Made by a program: the position numbers and the translations under genes. Positions 34,211 to 45,164 of a stretch of DNA of 64,000 nucleotides are shown piece after piece (the stretch's first letter is position 1; every line of letters starts with the position of its first letter). The DNA comes from Helichrysum umbraculigerum (lineage: Eukaryota; Streptophyta; Magnoliopsida; Asterales; Asteraceae). Where the stretch lies: positions 3,000,501 to 3,064,500 of the forward strand of contig CATIUR010000012.1 of NCBI GenBank assembly GCA_949592205.1, read 5' to 3'. Below the pieces are notes generated by a model. The model was not told the origin of the DNA and made no database searches. It saw nothing but the letters and a program-made list of their open reading frames with translations.

Positions 34211-36709
34211 TGTCACACCCCGTCTAAAATGGAAACAACGGGGTATAACAGTGATAGGATCATAACACATCATTATAAAGAATTCTATATGAAATACAAT
34301 ATCCAATGTGTCATGATGCCATTAACATGAATAACGGTTCATGTCATGCATACATTTCAACAATGAATTCAAAATCTTACAATCAAACGTACACTACAAT
34401 GTTAAGGCAAAACAAGCCTTCACAAACAACCTTAATGATGTACCACAAGTCTTGAATAACTTTTAATGCAACCCTAAAGGTCCACTAAGTTCTCTCGTCC
34501 ACTGCTTTAAGTCCACTAGTATAACCTGAAAAGATATGCTCAAAACGTCAACACGAATGTTGGTGAGTTTCGTAGGTTTGAAACCAGACATCAGAAAAAT
34601 AAACATTTTGCTGTGATAATAGTAAGTTAGGATAATGCATATAGAAATGGTACATATAAATGAAATTAGTGTAAATGAACAAATCTCAACCAATCAACCA
34701 TGCGTGTTGTCATTACTCCCGCAGAGTAAGACGAATAGCATATAAGTCGGCGTGTTGTCAATACCCCCAAGGAGTAAGACGAATAGCCTCAATGACGTCA
34801 ATGTATCCAACTGGCGTGTTGTCAATACCCCAAAGGAGCAAGACGAATAGCCCAACAAGTCGGCGTGTTGTCAATACCCACAAAGGAGTAAGACGAATAG
34901 CCTCAATAATGTTTCCAAACAATGCACATAATTCCACATAATGTAACACATTTCAAGGATATGTCCAAAATAAAAATGAGTACGTTTCACAGCATAAAAC
35001 AATTGATAAAACATGTGAGCATACTTTTCCCCCAATTTGAAAACATATAATGAAAATGGGGCCACGAAAACTCACCTTGAATACCAAAGTAAGTATCTCC
35101 CTCAAAAGAATCCACCAAACAACTCGCAATCTACAAACGAATATATACGTATACGGGTTACAACCTAGACATATCCATGTCCTTCCATTGTATCCCAAGT
35201 CCAAATCACCTTTACTAGGTTTCCTCACAACCAATCCTCAAGTATCTTTACAAAATTTAATCCTCGTTTATTCAAAATATTAGTAACTTTACTCTATCTT
35301 GCATTTCAGAATCTGTCCAGAAATTTCATACCACTTCACGAATTTTAAACCATGACTTTATAAAATCACATGACTCTAAAAATTTTACCAGTGACATTTC
35401 ATGGTGTTAAGAACATCCTGTAATTTTTCCAGAACTTATTTCAATAGTTTACTATTTTTGAAAATTCATCAAAGTAATCTGCTCAAAACCGACAACACTT
35501 TATGACTTCACAAAAGTTATAATTTATTTAAAATACTTAAATACTTATAAAGACTATGATATTTTAACAAAAAATTTTTGATACTTTAAAGTTACTCCAG
35601 TAAACATTTTAAGACTCAATTCTTAGTTTAACATACGTTTCAAAAATCGACAAGTTAACCAAAACAATGAACCGAAAAACTCAGATTTGACATTCACTTT
35701 TATAAAATCATTTTGACCAACTTATACTCAACATTTGGACACGAAACTAATGCCATTTGAAAGTAGACTCTTAATATTTATGTTTAGACTCAATTTTCAT
35801 CAAAATTCATTGTAAAACGACCAAGTTATGCCCTTCTCAAACTGATAAACAAATCTGTCTAGATTTAGGGTTTATAAGTTTAAGCCTAAATCTTAATATT
35901 AATCAATCCAAATGCTTAATCAAACGAATATTTCACTCTCAACAAACTTATATACTGATTTCAAATACATCCTAATGATTTCATTCACTAGGAATATAAT
36001 GGATCGAACCGAAAAGAAAGCCGACAGTACAAAGCAATCGAAATACGTTTAGATGAAAGAATCGGATAGAGATTATACCAACTACCAATGATCCGCACGA
36101 TAATCGTTGTTAAAATCTGTAGAAAATAAGTTTATAAGAACCCTAATCACGATTTATTGAATAAAACCAAGAGTTACTAGAGATTGAACACCGAAAACTT
36201 ACCAATGAATGTGATCACGAGTGTTTTCGGTTGATAGAATGAAAGAATAGATCAAACCCTTGAGTTTTTGTGGTTTGGAATTCGTATTTCGACCTGGGGA
36301 ATCGCCTCTAAACGTCTGGAGCTGAAAATAGGGTTTACAAATACGTTTTTGGGGTTAAAATATGTTTATATATGGGTCTGGGTCGACTTAGAATCGCGTC
36401 GCGACCTATATATAATCGCGTCGCGAAAAGGGGTAAATCGCGTCGCTAAATTGGGTGAATAGCGTCACTAAAGGTGCCAAATCGCGCCTCTATTTAGTCC
36501 AAATCGCGTCTCAGTTTTCAGCTCAAATTTCGTTTACGTTTTACTTCATAACTTCTTCGTTACACGTCCGTTTGCGTTGATTCTTTTTGCGTTGGATTCG
36601 TTTTTCAAAAACGAAGACTTTGATGTAAATAAATCCTTGAAATTAGAATTTTTACAAAAATGACTTTTACGGCTTGAATTACAATAACGGTTTGGTGACG
36701 GTTGTCACA
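34211..36709 (-). mobile_element. 5' LTR of element G
   Basis: Sister of 26915-29412. Its 22-bp array starts at 36392, 36414, 36436, 36458, 36480 and 36502. One substitution (GTCGC to GTCAC) has occurred in the fourth unit. Confidence 0.92.
36392..36512. repeat. 22-bp periodic AATCGCGTCGC array (G, 5' LTR)
   Basis: Six units at exact 22-bp spacing, the same as in the 3' LTR. It lies upstream of a minus-strand TATATAAAC motif near 36363-36373. Confidence 0.92.
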
Positions 36710-36859
36710 TAATGCAACACACGGGTTAGCTATACTAGTAATATGTTCAATTTAGTTGAACTGGTAATATTTTGGTGTTTTTAGAAAATATTATTTAAAA
36801 GTGTTGGTTATAGTTGGGGTTTTTATTTGAAAAAAAACCCGGCATTCTCTATAACCTTA

Positions 36860-36872
36860 GGCTCTGATACCA
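36860..36872 (-). other. Primer-binding site of H (initiator tRNA-Met)
   Basis: Minus strand TGGTATCAGAGCC, 4 bp inside the 5' LTR of H. It is the anchor that shows H continues to the left through elements G and N. Confidence 0.9.
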
Positions 36873-36876
36873 AACC

Positions 36877-37162
36877 TTTCACACCCCGCTAAAGCGGAAA
36901 CACGAGATGTAACAATATCGGGTAGCAATGCATAAGATATAGAAGTAACACCATACATAATTTAGAGAAAATATTACACATTACTACGAGTCTAAATCAC
37001 AGTTCCAAAAGAAATTACAATAGTTCTTAAAGTTTTCAAAAGAGAGTCATGGTTTCAAAATAAAGCAAACACGTGTGAACATGCATCCATGCAAATGTAC
37101 TCCTAGAGTCCACCTTACTGCCGTTCTCCTGAAAAGCATGATATATTAAAAGGGTCAACTAT
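36877..37162 (-). mobile_element. 5' LTR of H, inner part (left of insertion T)
   Basis: It starts at the LTR/PBS junction (TTTCACACCCC on the plus strand; the usual TG terminus reads TT) and ends at the ACTAT duplication of T. It continues at 47564. Confidence 0.82.
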
Positions 37163-39568
37163 TGTAACACCCGCCAAATTAGGACTAGTAATTAGTGCCT
37201 AATCATACGTTAACACATGTAATTAGTTCTGTGTTAGGCTAATAAATGTATCGAATTATATATATTGTTGAATATATACGGAAATGCGATTTGATTAAAT
37301 CGTACGCAATTTAAATCGAATGTATTTCGGTTCCATAAAATACGGACGTTGGTGACCAATTTTATTAAGTAACACTGTTATGTTAAGAATATCATTTTAA
37401 TAATGCTCGAATTACAATTCGTATCGTACAAACAGAACTTGCACAATTTAAAATATTTAATGCGCAAACTAACTTACATTTTATAACTCAAATATAAATT
37501 GATTAGTAAAATATCTAAATAAAATATCGCGTAATAATTTGTATTTTAAAACGTACCAACTAATATGTAAAATAATTATTTAACGTTTGATCGACGGAGA
37601 AAACGAACACCGCACGGAGCGGAAACGCGGGGCGAAAAATGGGAGCTTAACCTCCCATTCCCCTCCCTTTTCCTCATTTCTTTCTCAACTCTCTCTCTCT
37701 CTTCTTTTCCTCTTTCCTTTTCTCTCAAACAAATCACCACCTCCATCCATCCAAATCGCAAAATAAACATATCAAACGACTTCGGATCTTCAAGATTTTT
37801 AGAGATTCACGACCACCACGCAACGATCTATCTTCCTATCTTTCCGAAATTTCATTTCGGCGATTTGTAAGTTTCCGACACAACTCCGAAAACTCTCGTT
37901 TCTAAGTATTATCACTTGCTAGTTGTTTGTATAACCTTGTAATGTCCTAAAATGGGTTGGGTAAAAATATTAGGCTGATCGATGGCCGGAAAATGCGTTT
38001 TTGAGGTTGAAACTCCGATCAGATCCCGTACGTCGCATTTGGCCTGGAGCAAATGCGACGCAGCGACTTACATCGCACGAATCCTCGACGTCGCATATAG
38101 CGACGCAGCCTATTACGTCGCATTGACTTGCGAATGTCGCACATAGCGACGCAGACCTTAACGTCGCCAACTTAACCAACGTCGCATTAGCGACGCAGCA
38201 CCCTACATCGCATTGAATTGCGAACGTCGCAAAATGCGACGCAAACACTCACGTCACACCCAACGTCGCACCCAACGTCGCACAAACCAGAAAACACAGA
38301 TTTTCACTAAGTGTCGAGACCCTAAATTTTATCACTCGATTTCACCCAATTTCAAGTCCAGATGCGTTTTTCCTTAAAGCAATATAGTAGAAATAAAAAT
38401 TTTCCAAGCTGACCTGGCAGCTCGACCCCAGCCAGGGGCTCTGCCCCCGGACCCCCTTACTTAGATTTCGTAGACACATTTCACACCAAACATCAAACTT
38501 GTATAACACTCTGAAACTAACAAAGTAACATCAATATCATTATTACCAATAATCACCAACGGGCCGTACGCGTTTTCAAACACTTAAACTATCCACCGAA
38601 TTGGAAACATTTGGACATTATAGTTGGACGAACAACTACAAGGTAGTCTTATTAGACACCTTCGCATATTATAACCATCGCGTGTCGTGGACACCCTCAG
38701 GTTACAAGTCTTTGGACTTCGATTCTCGGCTAATCATTCTTAGTTTATTTTCATAAACTCAACGACTCAGGTGAGTCTCATAGCCCCTCTTTTACTGTTT
38801 TACTCAGGGGTGTGATATATTGCTCAACTTTTAACATGTGAACGCAAGTACAAACATTTCATATACTACATGAGTTTTTTGAAACTAATCATTTAAAGTC
38901 CTCCGTCAGCATAGTTGTTAATACGTTGTAGCGTGAATATTAGTATATGGTACCATATAGGATTGACCCTCCTCGTCCGGGTTAGCAAGCACTAACCGGG
39001 TAAACGGACATACTAATATTTGGGAAGACGAATATTGATTAGGCATTCGTGGAGTCACCTCGCCCGAAATTCTCTATAGGGGACCCGGCCCTCGAGTTAA
39101 GCTCAACTATGTGCTCATGGCTGTATACACGATGACTATCATTTAATTGCTGGATGCAATTCATTATTTAATTGCTGGATGCAATTCATTATTTAAATCT
39201 TGCGGTTCATACTATATTAACTGATTTCAAACCTGTGAGCTCACCAGCTTTTAGCTGACCTTTTAGCATTAATCGCAGGTACCAAGCAGTAGGATGTTTC
39301 TGCTTCAGGACTTTAGCTCGAGTCAGCATACAGACGATTGAGATTTTCTTGCATTAGTATATTTTTGTACAAGTACTTATGTACTGAAATCTCATTTTAT
39401 TTAAACTCGAGCTATGTAAAGCTTTAAATGTTGTAAACAGTTCTATTATCAATATATTTTGTTAAAACGACGCATATAGAGTCGTTTACTATATATCTTT
39501 GTGCTTTGTTATTGATTAGTAACTCCCAAATCAAGCTTCCGCAAATCATCAAATTTGGGGGTGTTACA
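37163..39568 (+). mobile_element. 5' LTR of element T
   Basis: TGTAACACCC...GGGGGTGTTACA, 2,406 bp. It contains a pyrimidine-rich block (about 37650-37735), a GTAAGT site (about 37868), the hairpin array at 38031-38285, the CAGGTGAGT...GCCCC module (about 38769-38794), a duplicated TTTAATTGCTGGATGCAATTCATTA (about 39143-39192) and TA-rich TATA candidates near 39450-39505. Confidence 0.95.
38031..38285 (+). repeat. CGTCGC/GCGACG hairpin array (T, 5' LTR)
   Basis: Five inverted repeats share the stem CGTCGC/GCGACG, mostly followed by CAG, but differ in loop: 38031-38060 (10-bp stem, 10-nt loop), 38089-38105 (loop ATATA), 38135-38151 (loop ACATA, one wobble), 38180-38195 (loop ATTA) and 38225-38241 (7-bp stem, loop AAA). 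Unpaired CGTCGCA words lie between and after them. The 5' LTR has one extra 12-bp ACCCAACGTCGC unit relative to the 3' LTR. Confidence 0.9.
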
Positions 39569-39571
39569 GAT

Positions 39572-39584
39572 TGGTATCAGAGCC
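39572..39584 (+). other. Primer-binding site of T (initiator tRNA-Met)
   Basis: TGGTATCAGAGCC, 3 bp after the 5' LTR. Confidence 0.95.
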
Positions 39585-39896
39585 TAAGGTTATAGTGAAC
39601 TAGGTTGCATTTAGTGGACCTAGACTATGACCATTAGGCGGTATTCCTTATTAGGTATAACTGGTTCAGTGATTACATCATACGAGTTTAATTTAACATA
39701 GCCTGATCAACTATGTACAATTAAGCAAAGATGATGTAAGATCTGAAAGTAGTTATGGCCGAACAGGGTACAATAGAAGACTCTGACCTCGAGAGAACCG
39801 AGACTTAAACATGTTTATGCTAGACACTCAATAGGCTATATTATATAGGGATTATATGAATATAGGCCTCACTCTTACTAACGCTTTATCTCAGAA

Positions 39897-40383
39897 ATGG
39901 CAAACGTCCCAACCAATTCATCGCGCTCTCAATCCGGGTCGCAGAACCCAAGGGTAGCAAGGAGGAACAACAGGTTGCCTCGAGCTGGCCCGTACCCCAC
40001 TCACTTCACCTTGCCGGCCTTAGCTGCTAGGGTGAACCAACAGGAGCAGCGACTTCGCACCATGGATGTCGTGCTGCAGGAAACGAACGAAAACTGGAGA
40101 CTTACATCCCTTGAACGCATCGAACAAGTCTCCGACGACATGGAAACCACAAATAACAACATGGATGTCCTTCGCAACCAAGTAATAGCGATAAGCGTGG
40201 AAAATGCCCTCCTGCGTCAAAGGATGGAAGAGTGTGAACATCGTTCACATGAAGCAGAAGAGTATGCCCCGTGGACTAACACAACGACTAGCACTAGCAG
40301 AAGATAATGCCCATCAAGCTAGCAGACTTGCAAACACTGTGGACCGTCTTGTCACGATGATGGAACAAATTAATCTACGTTAA
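39897..40383 (+). pseudogene. Extra coiled-coil ORF upstream of gag in element T (frameshifted)
   Basis: The frame from ATG 39897 encodes 136 residues: a basic Ser/Arg/Asn-rich head, then a heptad-like helix (VNQQEQRLRTMDVVLQETNE, further VSDDMETTNNNMDVLRNQV). It is thrown out of frame near 40265-40275. The next frame continues the same helical character (RLALAEDNAHQASRLANTVD and beyond) to a stop at 40381-40383, so an original ORF of about 160 codons is likely, with a 1-nt indel. It sits in the leader, about 290 bp before the gag start. Such a separate ORF is not part of the standard chromovirus plan. Function unknown; a gag-like assembly helper or RNA-binding protein are possibilities. Confidence 0.6.
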
Positions 40384-41050
40384 GACTAGTGTAGTCTTTG
40401 TCTTGTAATCTATCCTGTAATCTAGTAACTATCTACGCGCTACTCTAAAATTCGGTCGGATGTAACAATTCCCGACGCCTTTTGTAATAACTCTGTAGGA
40501 TGTAACCTTTGAACTCATATTAGCTATCAAATATTCCTTGTTGTTCAACTCATATTAATTGTCATTTTTCCATGTTGATGTCATGTATTACTGCTTTTAT
40601 ACATGTACATCTATAACAAATACAACTTTCCTACGAAATCTCATGTATCTTCATTTCTTTTATTGAAGAATCATGCCGCCAAAGTCAAGACCATACACCG
40701 ATGCTCAGCTTACATCGCTTATAACCCAGGCTGTTACTGAAGCCTTGGCTCGGAATACCCCACAAAACTCCACCAGAAACAGCGATGCCGCTGAAACCAC
40801 TACTGCTAAACCTTGTTCTTACAAGGACTTTCAAAGCTGCAAACCCTCCAGCTTCAAGGGTTCTGAAGGAGCCATCGGACTTATCAGATGGTTCGAGAAA
40901 ATGGAAACTGTTTTCCGTGTCAGCAAATGCGCGGAGAACGACAAAGTAAACTTCGCCACCTGCTCTCTCGAAGATGATGCCCACTCTTGGTGGAACTCAT
41001 ATACCCAATCAGTGGGTGCTGACATTGCCTACCAACTAACTTAGGAGGAC

Positions 41051-42541
41051 TTGAAAGCAAAACTCACTGCCAAATACTGCTCAATCGCTAAACTCCAAAA
41101 GCTGGACGAGGAGTTCTGGAACCTAAAGGTTCAGGGTGGTGACATCGATGGTTATACCACCAGATTTCAACAACTTGCCGCCCTTCGCCCAGCCATGGTG
41201 AGCACCGAACCTGATAAAATCAGGAAGTACATCCTTGGCCTTCCTGAGCCTGTTCGGGGGCATGTTGCCTCTTCCAACCAAACCACCATTGACGGTGCAA
41301 TCCTGTTGGCCCAAGACCTGATGTCCATGAGCCAAGATTCTGAACCACCCACTTCATCCTCCCAAAACAACAAACGAAAGTGGTCTGACTACCACAACAA
41401 CCACTCCAACCAACAAAACAAGAAACCCGACACCATCAAAGCCTACAACACCACCACTGACATCACACGGGGCTACACTGGGAACAAACCCTATTGTTCC
41501 AAGTGCAGCCGTCACCATGAAGGCTCCTGTGGTCCCTTTTGCAACAATTGCAAGAGGTACGGCCATCTCACCAAAGACTGCAATTCTCCTGCCAACAACA
41601 ATTCCAACAACAACACCAGACCACCCAAAGTCTGCTTTGAGTGTGGGAAACCCGGGCACTTCAGGGACACGTGCCCCAAGCTAAAGAATAACAACAACAA
41701 CAACAACAACCGCAACAGCAACAACAACAACAACACCCGAAGCAGAGCCTTCGTCATCAAATCCGGGGACGCCCGTCAAGACCCGAATGTGGTCTCGGGT
41801 ATGTTCCTCCTCAACAACTTACATGCTTCTGTTCTATTTGATACTGGTGCTGATAGAAGCTTTATCTCTGATGACTTTTGCCCACTACTTGACATCACTC
41901 CTGTTGCCTTAGATGTTAAGTACACTGTAGAGCTAGCAAATGGGGAACTTATAGAAACCGATAGTGTGATACCTAATTGCACTTTAAACCTAGCTGATGA
42001 AACCTTTTCAATCGATCTTGTACCCGTTGAAATCGGAAGTTTCGACGTCATCATTGGAATGGACTGGTTGTCCAAACACCGAGCTGAAATCATTTGTTAC
42101 GATAAGATCGTCCGCATTCCACTCGCTGCCGGTGGAACCTTGATCATACAGGGGGAGACCGGTGGGACGGGACTCAATATCATCTCTTGCTTAAAAACCC
42201 GAAAATTTCTGAGAAAGGGTTACCCCGCAATACTTGCACACATCACAGAGAAGAAGTCGGAGGAGAAGCGACTTGAGGATGTGCCGATTGTTAGAGACTT
42301 TCCCGAAGTCTTTCCGGAAGAACTACCTGGTTTACCTCCATCTAGACAGGTTGAGTTCTCAATCGATCTCATGCCGGGTGCCGCACCGGTGGCCCGGGCA
42401 CCGTACCGTTTAGCCCCATCCGAACTTCAGGAGTTGTCTGCCCAGTTACAGGAACTTCTGGATAGAGGATTCATTAGACCGAGTTCTTCACCTTCGGGAG
42501 CTCCGGTCTTATTTGTTAAAAAGAAGGACGGTTCATTTTGA
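41051..42541 (+). CDS. Open segment gag (C-part) - protease - RT start of T
   Basis: 496-codon open stretch between the two stop codons. It holds the capsid C-terminal half, cysteine-rich segment CSKCSRHHEGSCGPFCNNCK with GHLTKDC, canonical CCHC knuckle, an Asn homopolymer encoded by AAC repeats (about 41688-41736), and the aspartic protease with DTGAD and IIGMDWL. It ends at KKKDGSF. The first ATG is internal to the polyprotein frame and is not a natural start. Confidence 0.9.
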   Translation: MKAKLTAKYCSIAKLQKLDEEFWNLKVQGGDIDGYTTRFQQLAALRPAMVSTEPDKIRKYILGLPEPVRGHVASSNQTTIDGAILLAQDLMSMSQDSEPPTSSSQNNKRKWSDYHNNHSNQQNKKPDTIKAYNTTTDITRGYTGNKPYCSKCSRHHEGSCGPFCNNCKRYGHLTKDCNSPANNNSNNNTRPPKVCFECGKPGHFRDTCPKLKNNNNNNNNRNSNNNNNTRSRAFVIKSGDARQDPNVVSGMFLLNNLHASVLFDTGADRSFISDDFCPLLDITPVALDVKYTVELANGELIETDSVIPNCTLNLADETFSIDLVPVEIGSFDVIIGMDWLSKHRAEIICYDKIVRIPLAAGGTLIIQGETGGTGLNIISCLKTRKFLRKGYPAILAHITEKKSEEKRLEDVPIVRDFPEVFPEELPGLPPSRQVEFSIDLMPGAAPVARAPYRLAPSELQELSAQLQELLDRGFIRPSSSPSGAPVLFVKKKDGSF

Positions 42542-45130
42542 ATGTGCATCGACTACCGAGAATTGAACAAATTGACTGTCAAGAACCGTTATCCACTTCC
42601 TCGCATTGATGATTTATTCGACCAACTTCAGGGTTCAAGTTTCTACTCAAAAATCGACCTGCGATCAGGCTATCACCAGTTACGAGTTCGCGATGCCGAT
42701 ATTCCAAAAACTGCTTTCAGAACTCGTTACGGGCACTACGAATTCCAAGTGATGCCCTTCGGTCTAACCAACGCGCCGGCTGTATTCATGGACCTTATGA
42801 ACCGGGTGTGCAAACCTTACCTCGACAAGTTTGTCATTGTTTTTATCGATGACATACTCATTTACTCGCGCAACGAGCAAGAACATGCGCAACACCTCAA
42901 GACCATCCTTGAACTACTTAGACACGAGGAGCTGTATGCAAAATTCTCTAAGTGTGAGTTCTGGATCCAAACTGTTCAATTCCTTGGTCACGTGATCGAC
43001 AGTCAGGGAATTCACGTTGACCCAACAAAAATCGAGGCTATCAAAGACTGGCAAGCACCCACCTCTGCAACTGAAGTACGACAATTCTTGGGTCTTGCTG
43101 GGTACTATCGGCGATTTATCGAAAACTTCTCTAAAATAGCTCAACCACTCACGGTACTGACTCAGAAGGACAAAAGGTTCGATTGGACCGATAAACAAGA
43201 GTCAGCATTCCAACTTCTGAAACAAAAGCTTTGCAGTGCTCCAATTCTATCCTTACCCGAAGGCACCGATTACTTCGTGGTATACTGTGATGCTTCTCAC
43301 CAAGGTCTCGGTTGCGTATTGATGCAACGAGATAAAGTTATTGCCTATGCCTCACGACAGCTGAAAATTCACGAAAAGAACTACACCACTCATGATCTCG
43401 AACTTGGAGCTGTCATTTTTGCTCTCAAAATCTGGAGACATTATCTCTATGGCACTAAGTGCACCATCTTTACCGATCATAAAAGTCTCCAACATATATT
43501 CGATCAGAAGGATCTCAATATGAGGCAACGTCGATGGGTCGAGTTGCTTACCGATTACGATTGCGAGATCAAGTACCATCCAGGGAAGGCTAATGTTGTA
43601 GCCGACGCCCTCAGTCGAAAGGAACGACCAAAACCACTTCGAGTCCGAGCCCTCAGTATGACCATTCATAACGATCTTACCATTCAAATTCATACCGCTC
43701 AGATCGAAGCCCTGAAACCTGAAAACATCAAAAATGAAGCCTTACGGGGTATTGACAAACAATTTGAAGTCAAATCTAACGGGATTAGGTATTTCTCAAA
43801 CCGAATCTGGTTGCCTAATTTCGGGAACCTACGAGACTTGGTGATGGATGAAGCTCACAAGTCTAAATATTCTATCCACCCGGGATCCGATAAGATGTAC
43901 CACGGAATCAAGGAATTTTATTGGTGGCCAAACATGAAAGCCGAAATCGCTACTTATGTCAGCAAGTGTCTTACTTGCTCGAAAGTCAAAACCGAACATC
44001 AGAAACCTTCTGGTTTACTCCAACAACCTGAAATCCCTGAATGGAAATGGGAACAAATTGCCATGGATTACATAACCAAACTACCCAAGTCGGCGAGCGG
44101 TTGCGATACCATTTGGGTGATCGTCGATCGTCTCACCAAATCTGCTCATTTCCTGGAAATCAAAGAAAACGATAAAATGGAACGCCTTGTACAAATCTAC
44201 ATCAAAGAAATCGTTTCTCATCACGGTGTTCCAATCTCGATCATCTCTGACAGGGATGCCCGTTTCACCTCTCACTTTTGGCAGTCACTTCAAAAAGCTT
44301 TGGGTACTCGTCTCGATATGAGTACCGCATACCATCCTCAAACCGACGGCCAAAGTGAACGAACCATTCAGACACTGGAAGATATGCTACGCGCCTGCGT
44401 AGTTGATTTCGGTACAAACTGGGAAAGACATCTACCGTTGTGCGAATTCTCGTACAATAACAGCTATCACGCCAGCATTAAGGTTGCACCTTTTGAGGCA
44501 CTGTACGGTCGTAAGTGCCGATCACCGATCTGTTGGACTGAAGTGGGAGACAGTCAACTCACTGGTCCTGAACTCATACACGCCACCACTGAGAAAATTG
44601 TGGAAATCCAAAACCGACTCAAAGCCGCACATGATCGTCAGAAAAGTTACGCTGACGTGAGACGCAAACCGCTCGAGTTCCAAGTTAGGGATCGAGTACT
44701 CTTAAAAGTATCGCCTTGGAAAGGCGTCATCCGTTTTGGCAAACGCGGGAAGTTGAATCCCAGGTACATCGGGCCTTTTGAGATCCTCGAACGGATTGGC
44801 CCCGTAGCTTATCGATTGCAGCTACCATCCGAGCTCAGCAGCGTGCACCCCACTTTTCATATTTTAAATTTGAAGAAGTGTCTGTCTGATGAGACACTTA
44901 TCATTCCACTAGATGAAATTCGTGTTGACGATAAACTTCACTTCGTTGAGGAACCCGCTGAAATTATGGACCGTGAGGTCAAACAACTGAAACAAAGTCG
45001 TATTCCCATCGTCAAGGTCAGATGGAATTTGCGGCGTGGTCCGGAATTCACCTGGGAACGGGAAGACCAAATGCGACTCAAATATCCTCAACTATTCACT
45101 GATTCTACCTCAAACACGACTTCGAACTAA
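42542..45130 (+). CDS. Open segment RT - RNase H - integrase - chromodomain of T
   Basis: 862-codon uninterrupted stretch. RT fingers and palm start CIDYRELNKLTVKNRYPLPR; active site FIDDILIYS. RNase H has Asp in VYCDAS and TDHKSL. Integrase has zinc finger H-x-H (HPGSDKMYHGIKEFYWW) and C-x2-C (CLTCSK), catalytic Asp in VDRLTKS, Asp in ISDRDAR and Glu in SERTIQTLED, then the GPFEILERIGPVAYRL module. The last 60 residues (EEPAEIMDREV, then KVRWN and FTWERE) look like a degenerate chromodomain that may guide insertion to heterochromatin. Confidence 0.94.
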   Translation: MCIDYRELNKLTVKNRYPLPRIDDLFDQLQGSSFYSKIDLRSGYHQLRVRDADIPKTAFRTRYGHYEFQVMPFGLTNAPAVFMDLMNRVCKPYLDKFVIVFIDDILIYSRNEQEHAQHLKTILELLRHEELYAKFSKCEFWIQTVQFLGHVIDSQGIHVDPTKIEAIKDWQAPTSATEVRQFLGLAGYYRRFIENFSKIAQPLTVLTQKDKRFDWTDKQESAFQLLKQKLCSAPILSLPEGTDYFVVYCDASHQGLGCVLMQRDKVIAYASRQLKIHEKNYTTHDLELGAVIFALKIWRHYLYGTKCTIFTDHKSLQHIFDQKDLNMRQRRWVELLTDYDCEIKYHPGKANVVADALSRKERPKPLRVRALSMTIHNDLTIQIHTAQIEALKPENIKNEALRGIDKQFEVKSNGIRYFSNRIWLPNFGNLRDLVMDEAHKSKYSIHPGSDKMYHGIKEFYWWPNMKAEIATYVSKCLTCSKVKTEHQKPSGLLQQPEIPEWKWEQIAMDYITKLPKSASGCDTIWVIVDRLTKSAHFLEIKENDKMERLVQIYIKEIVSHHGVPISIISDRDARFTSHFWQSLQKALGTRLDMSTAYHPQTDGQSERTIQTLEDMLRACVVDFGTNWERHLPLCEFSYNNSYHASIKVAPFEALYGRKCRSPICWTEVGDSQLTGPELIHATTEKIVEIQNRLKAAHDRQKSYADVRRKPLEFQVRDRVLLKVSPWKGVIRFGKRGKLNPRYIGPFEILERIGPVAYRLQLPSELSSVHPTFHILNLKKCLSDETLIIPLDEIRVDDKLHFVEEPAEIMDREVKQLKQSRIPIVKVRWNLRRGPEFTWEREDQMRLKYPQLFTDSTSNTTSN

Positions 45131-45150
45131 ATTTCGGGACGAAATTCTTC

Positions 45151-45164
45151 TAACAGGGGGAGAA
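45151..45164 (+). other. Polypurine tract of T
   Basis: TAACAGGGGGAGAA immediately before the 3' LTR; start site of plus-strand DNA synthesis in the family. Confidence 0.9.

Larger units (their letters stand above)
26915..36709 (-). mobile_element. Full-length but decayed Ty3/gypsy element 'G'
   Basis: LTRs 26915-29412 and 34211-36709 (2,498 and 2,499 bp; about 42 differences by hand count, 1.7%) are bounded by the duplication TAATG (26910-26914, 36710-36714). On the minus strand the LTR runs from TGTGACAACCG to GGTGTGACA. The primer-binding site at 34195-34207 is complementary to initiator tRNA-Met (TGGTATCAGAGCC on the minus strand). A purine tract follows the interior at about 29413-29430. 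The 4.8-kb interior is badly decayed although the LTRs are similar, so the element probably arrived already defective and was mobilised in trans, or the interior decays faster. Confidence 0.92.
40673..45130 (+). pseudogene. gag-pol polyprotein of element T (two in-frame stops)
   Basis: A single frame of about 1,486 codons from ATG 40673 (MPPKSRPYTDAQL) to 45130, broken only by TAG at 41042-41044 (in gag) and TGA at 42539-42541 (in RT). Domains in order: gag (about 1-230), a knuckle-like cysteine-rich region and CCHC CFECGKPGHFRDTC (about 41635), an Asn-rich spacer, protease (VLFDTGADRSF, about 41830), RT (KKKDGS, CIDYRELNK, catalytic FIDDILIYS at about 42840), RNase H (VYCDASHQGLGCVLMQ and TDHKSLQHIF), integrase (HHCC finger; VDRLTKSAHF, ISDRDARFTSHF, TDGQSERTIQTLED) and a chromodomain-like end. 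All catalytic residues I can see are kept. The stops make it non-autonomous as it stands. Confidence 0.94.

Noticed and set aside
37576..38248. Arg/Glu-rich and Cys/Ala-rich minus-strand ORFs in the T LTR (repeated at 45578-46250)
   Set aside because: They are shadows of the CT-rich block and the CGTCGC hairpin array; duplicated only because both LTRs carry them.
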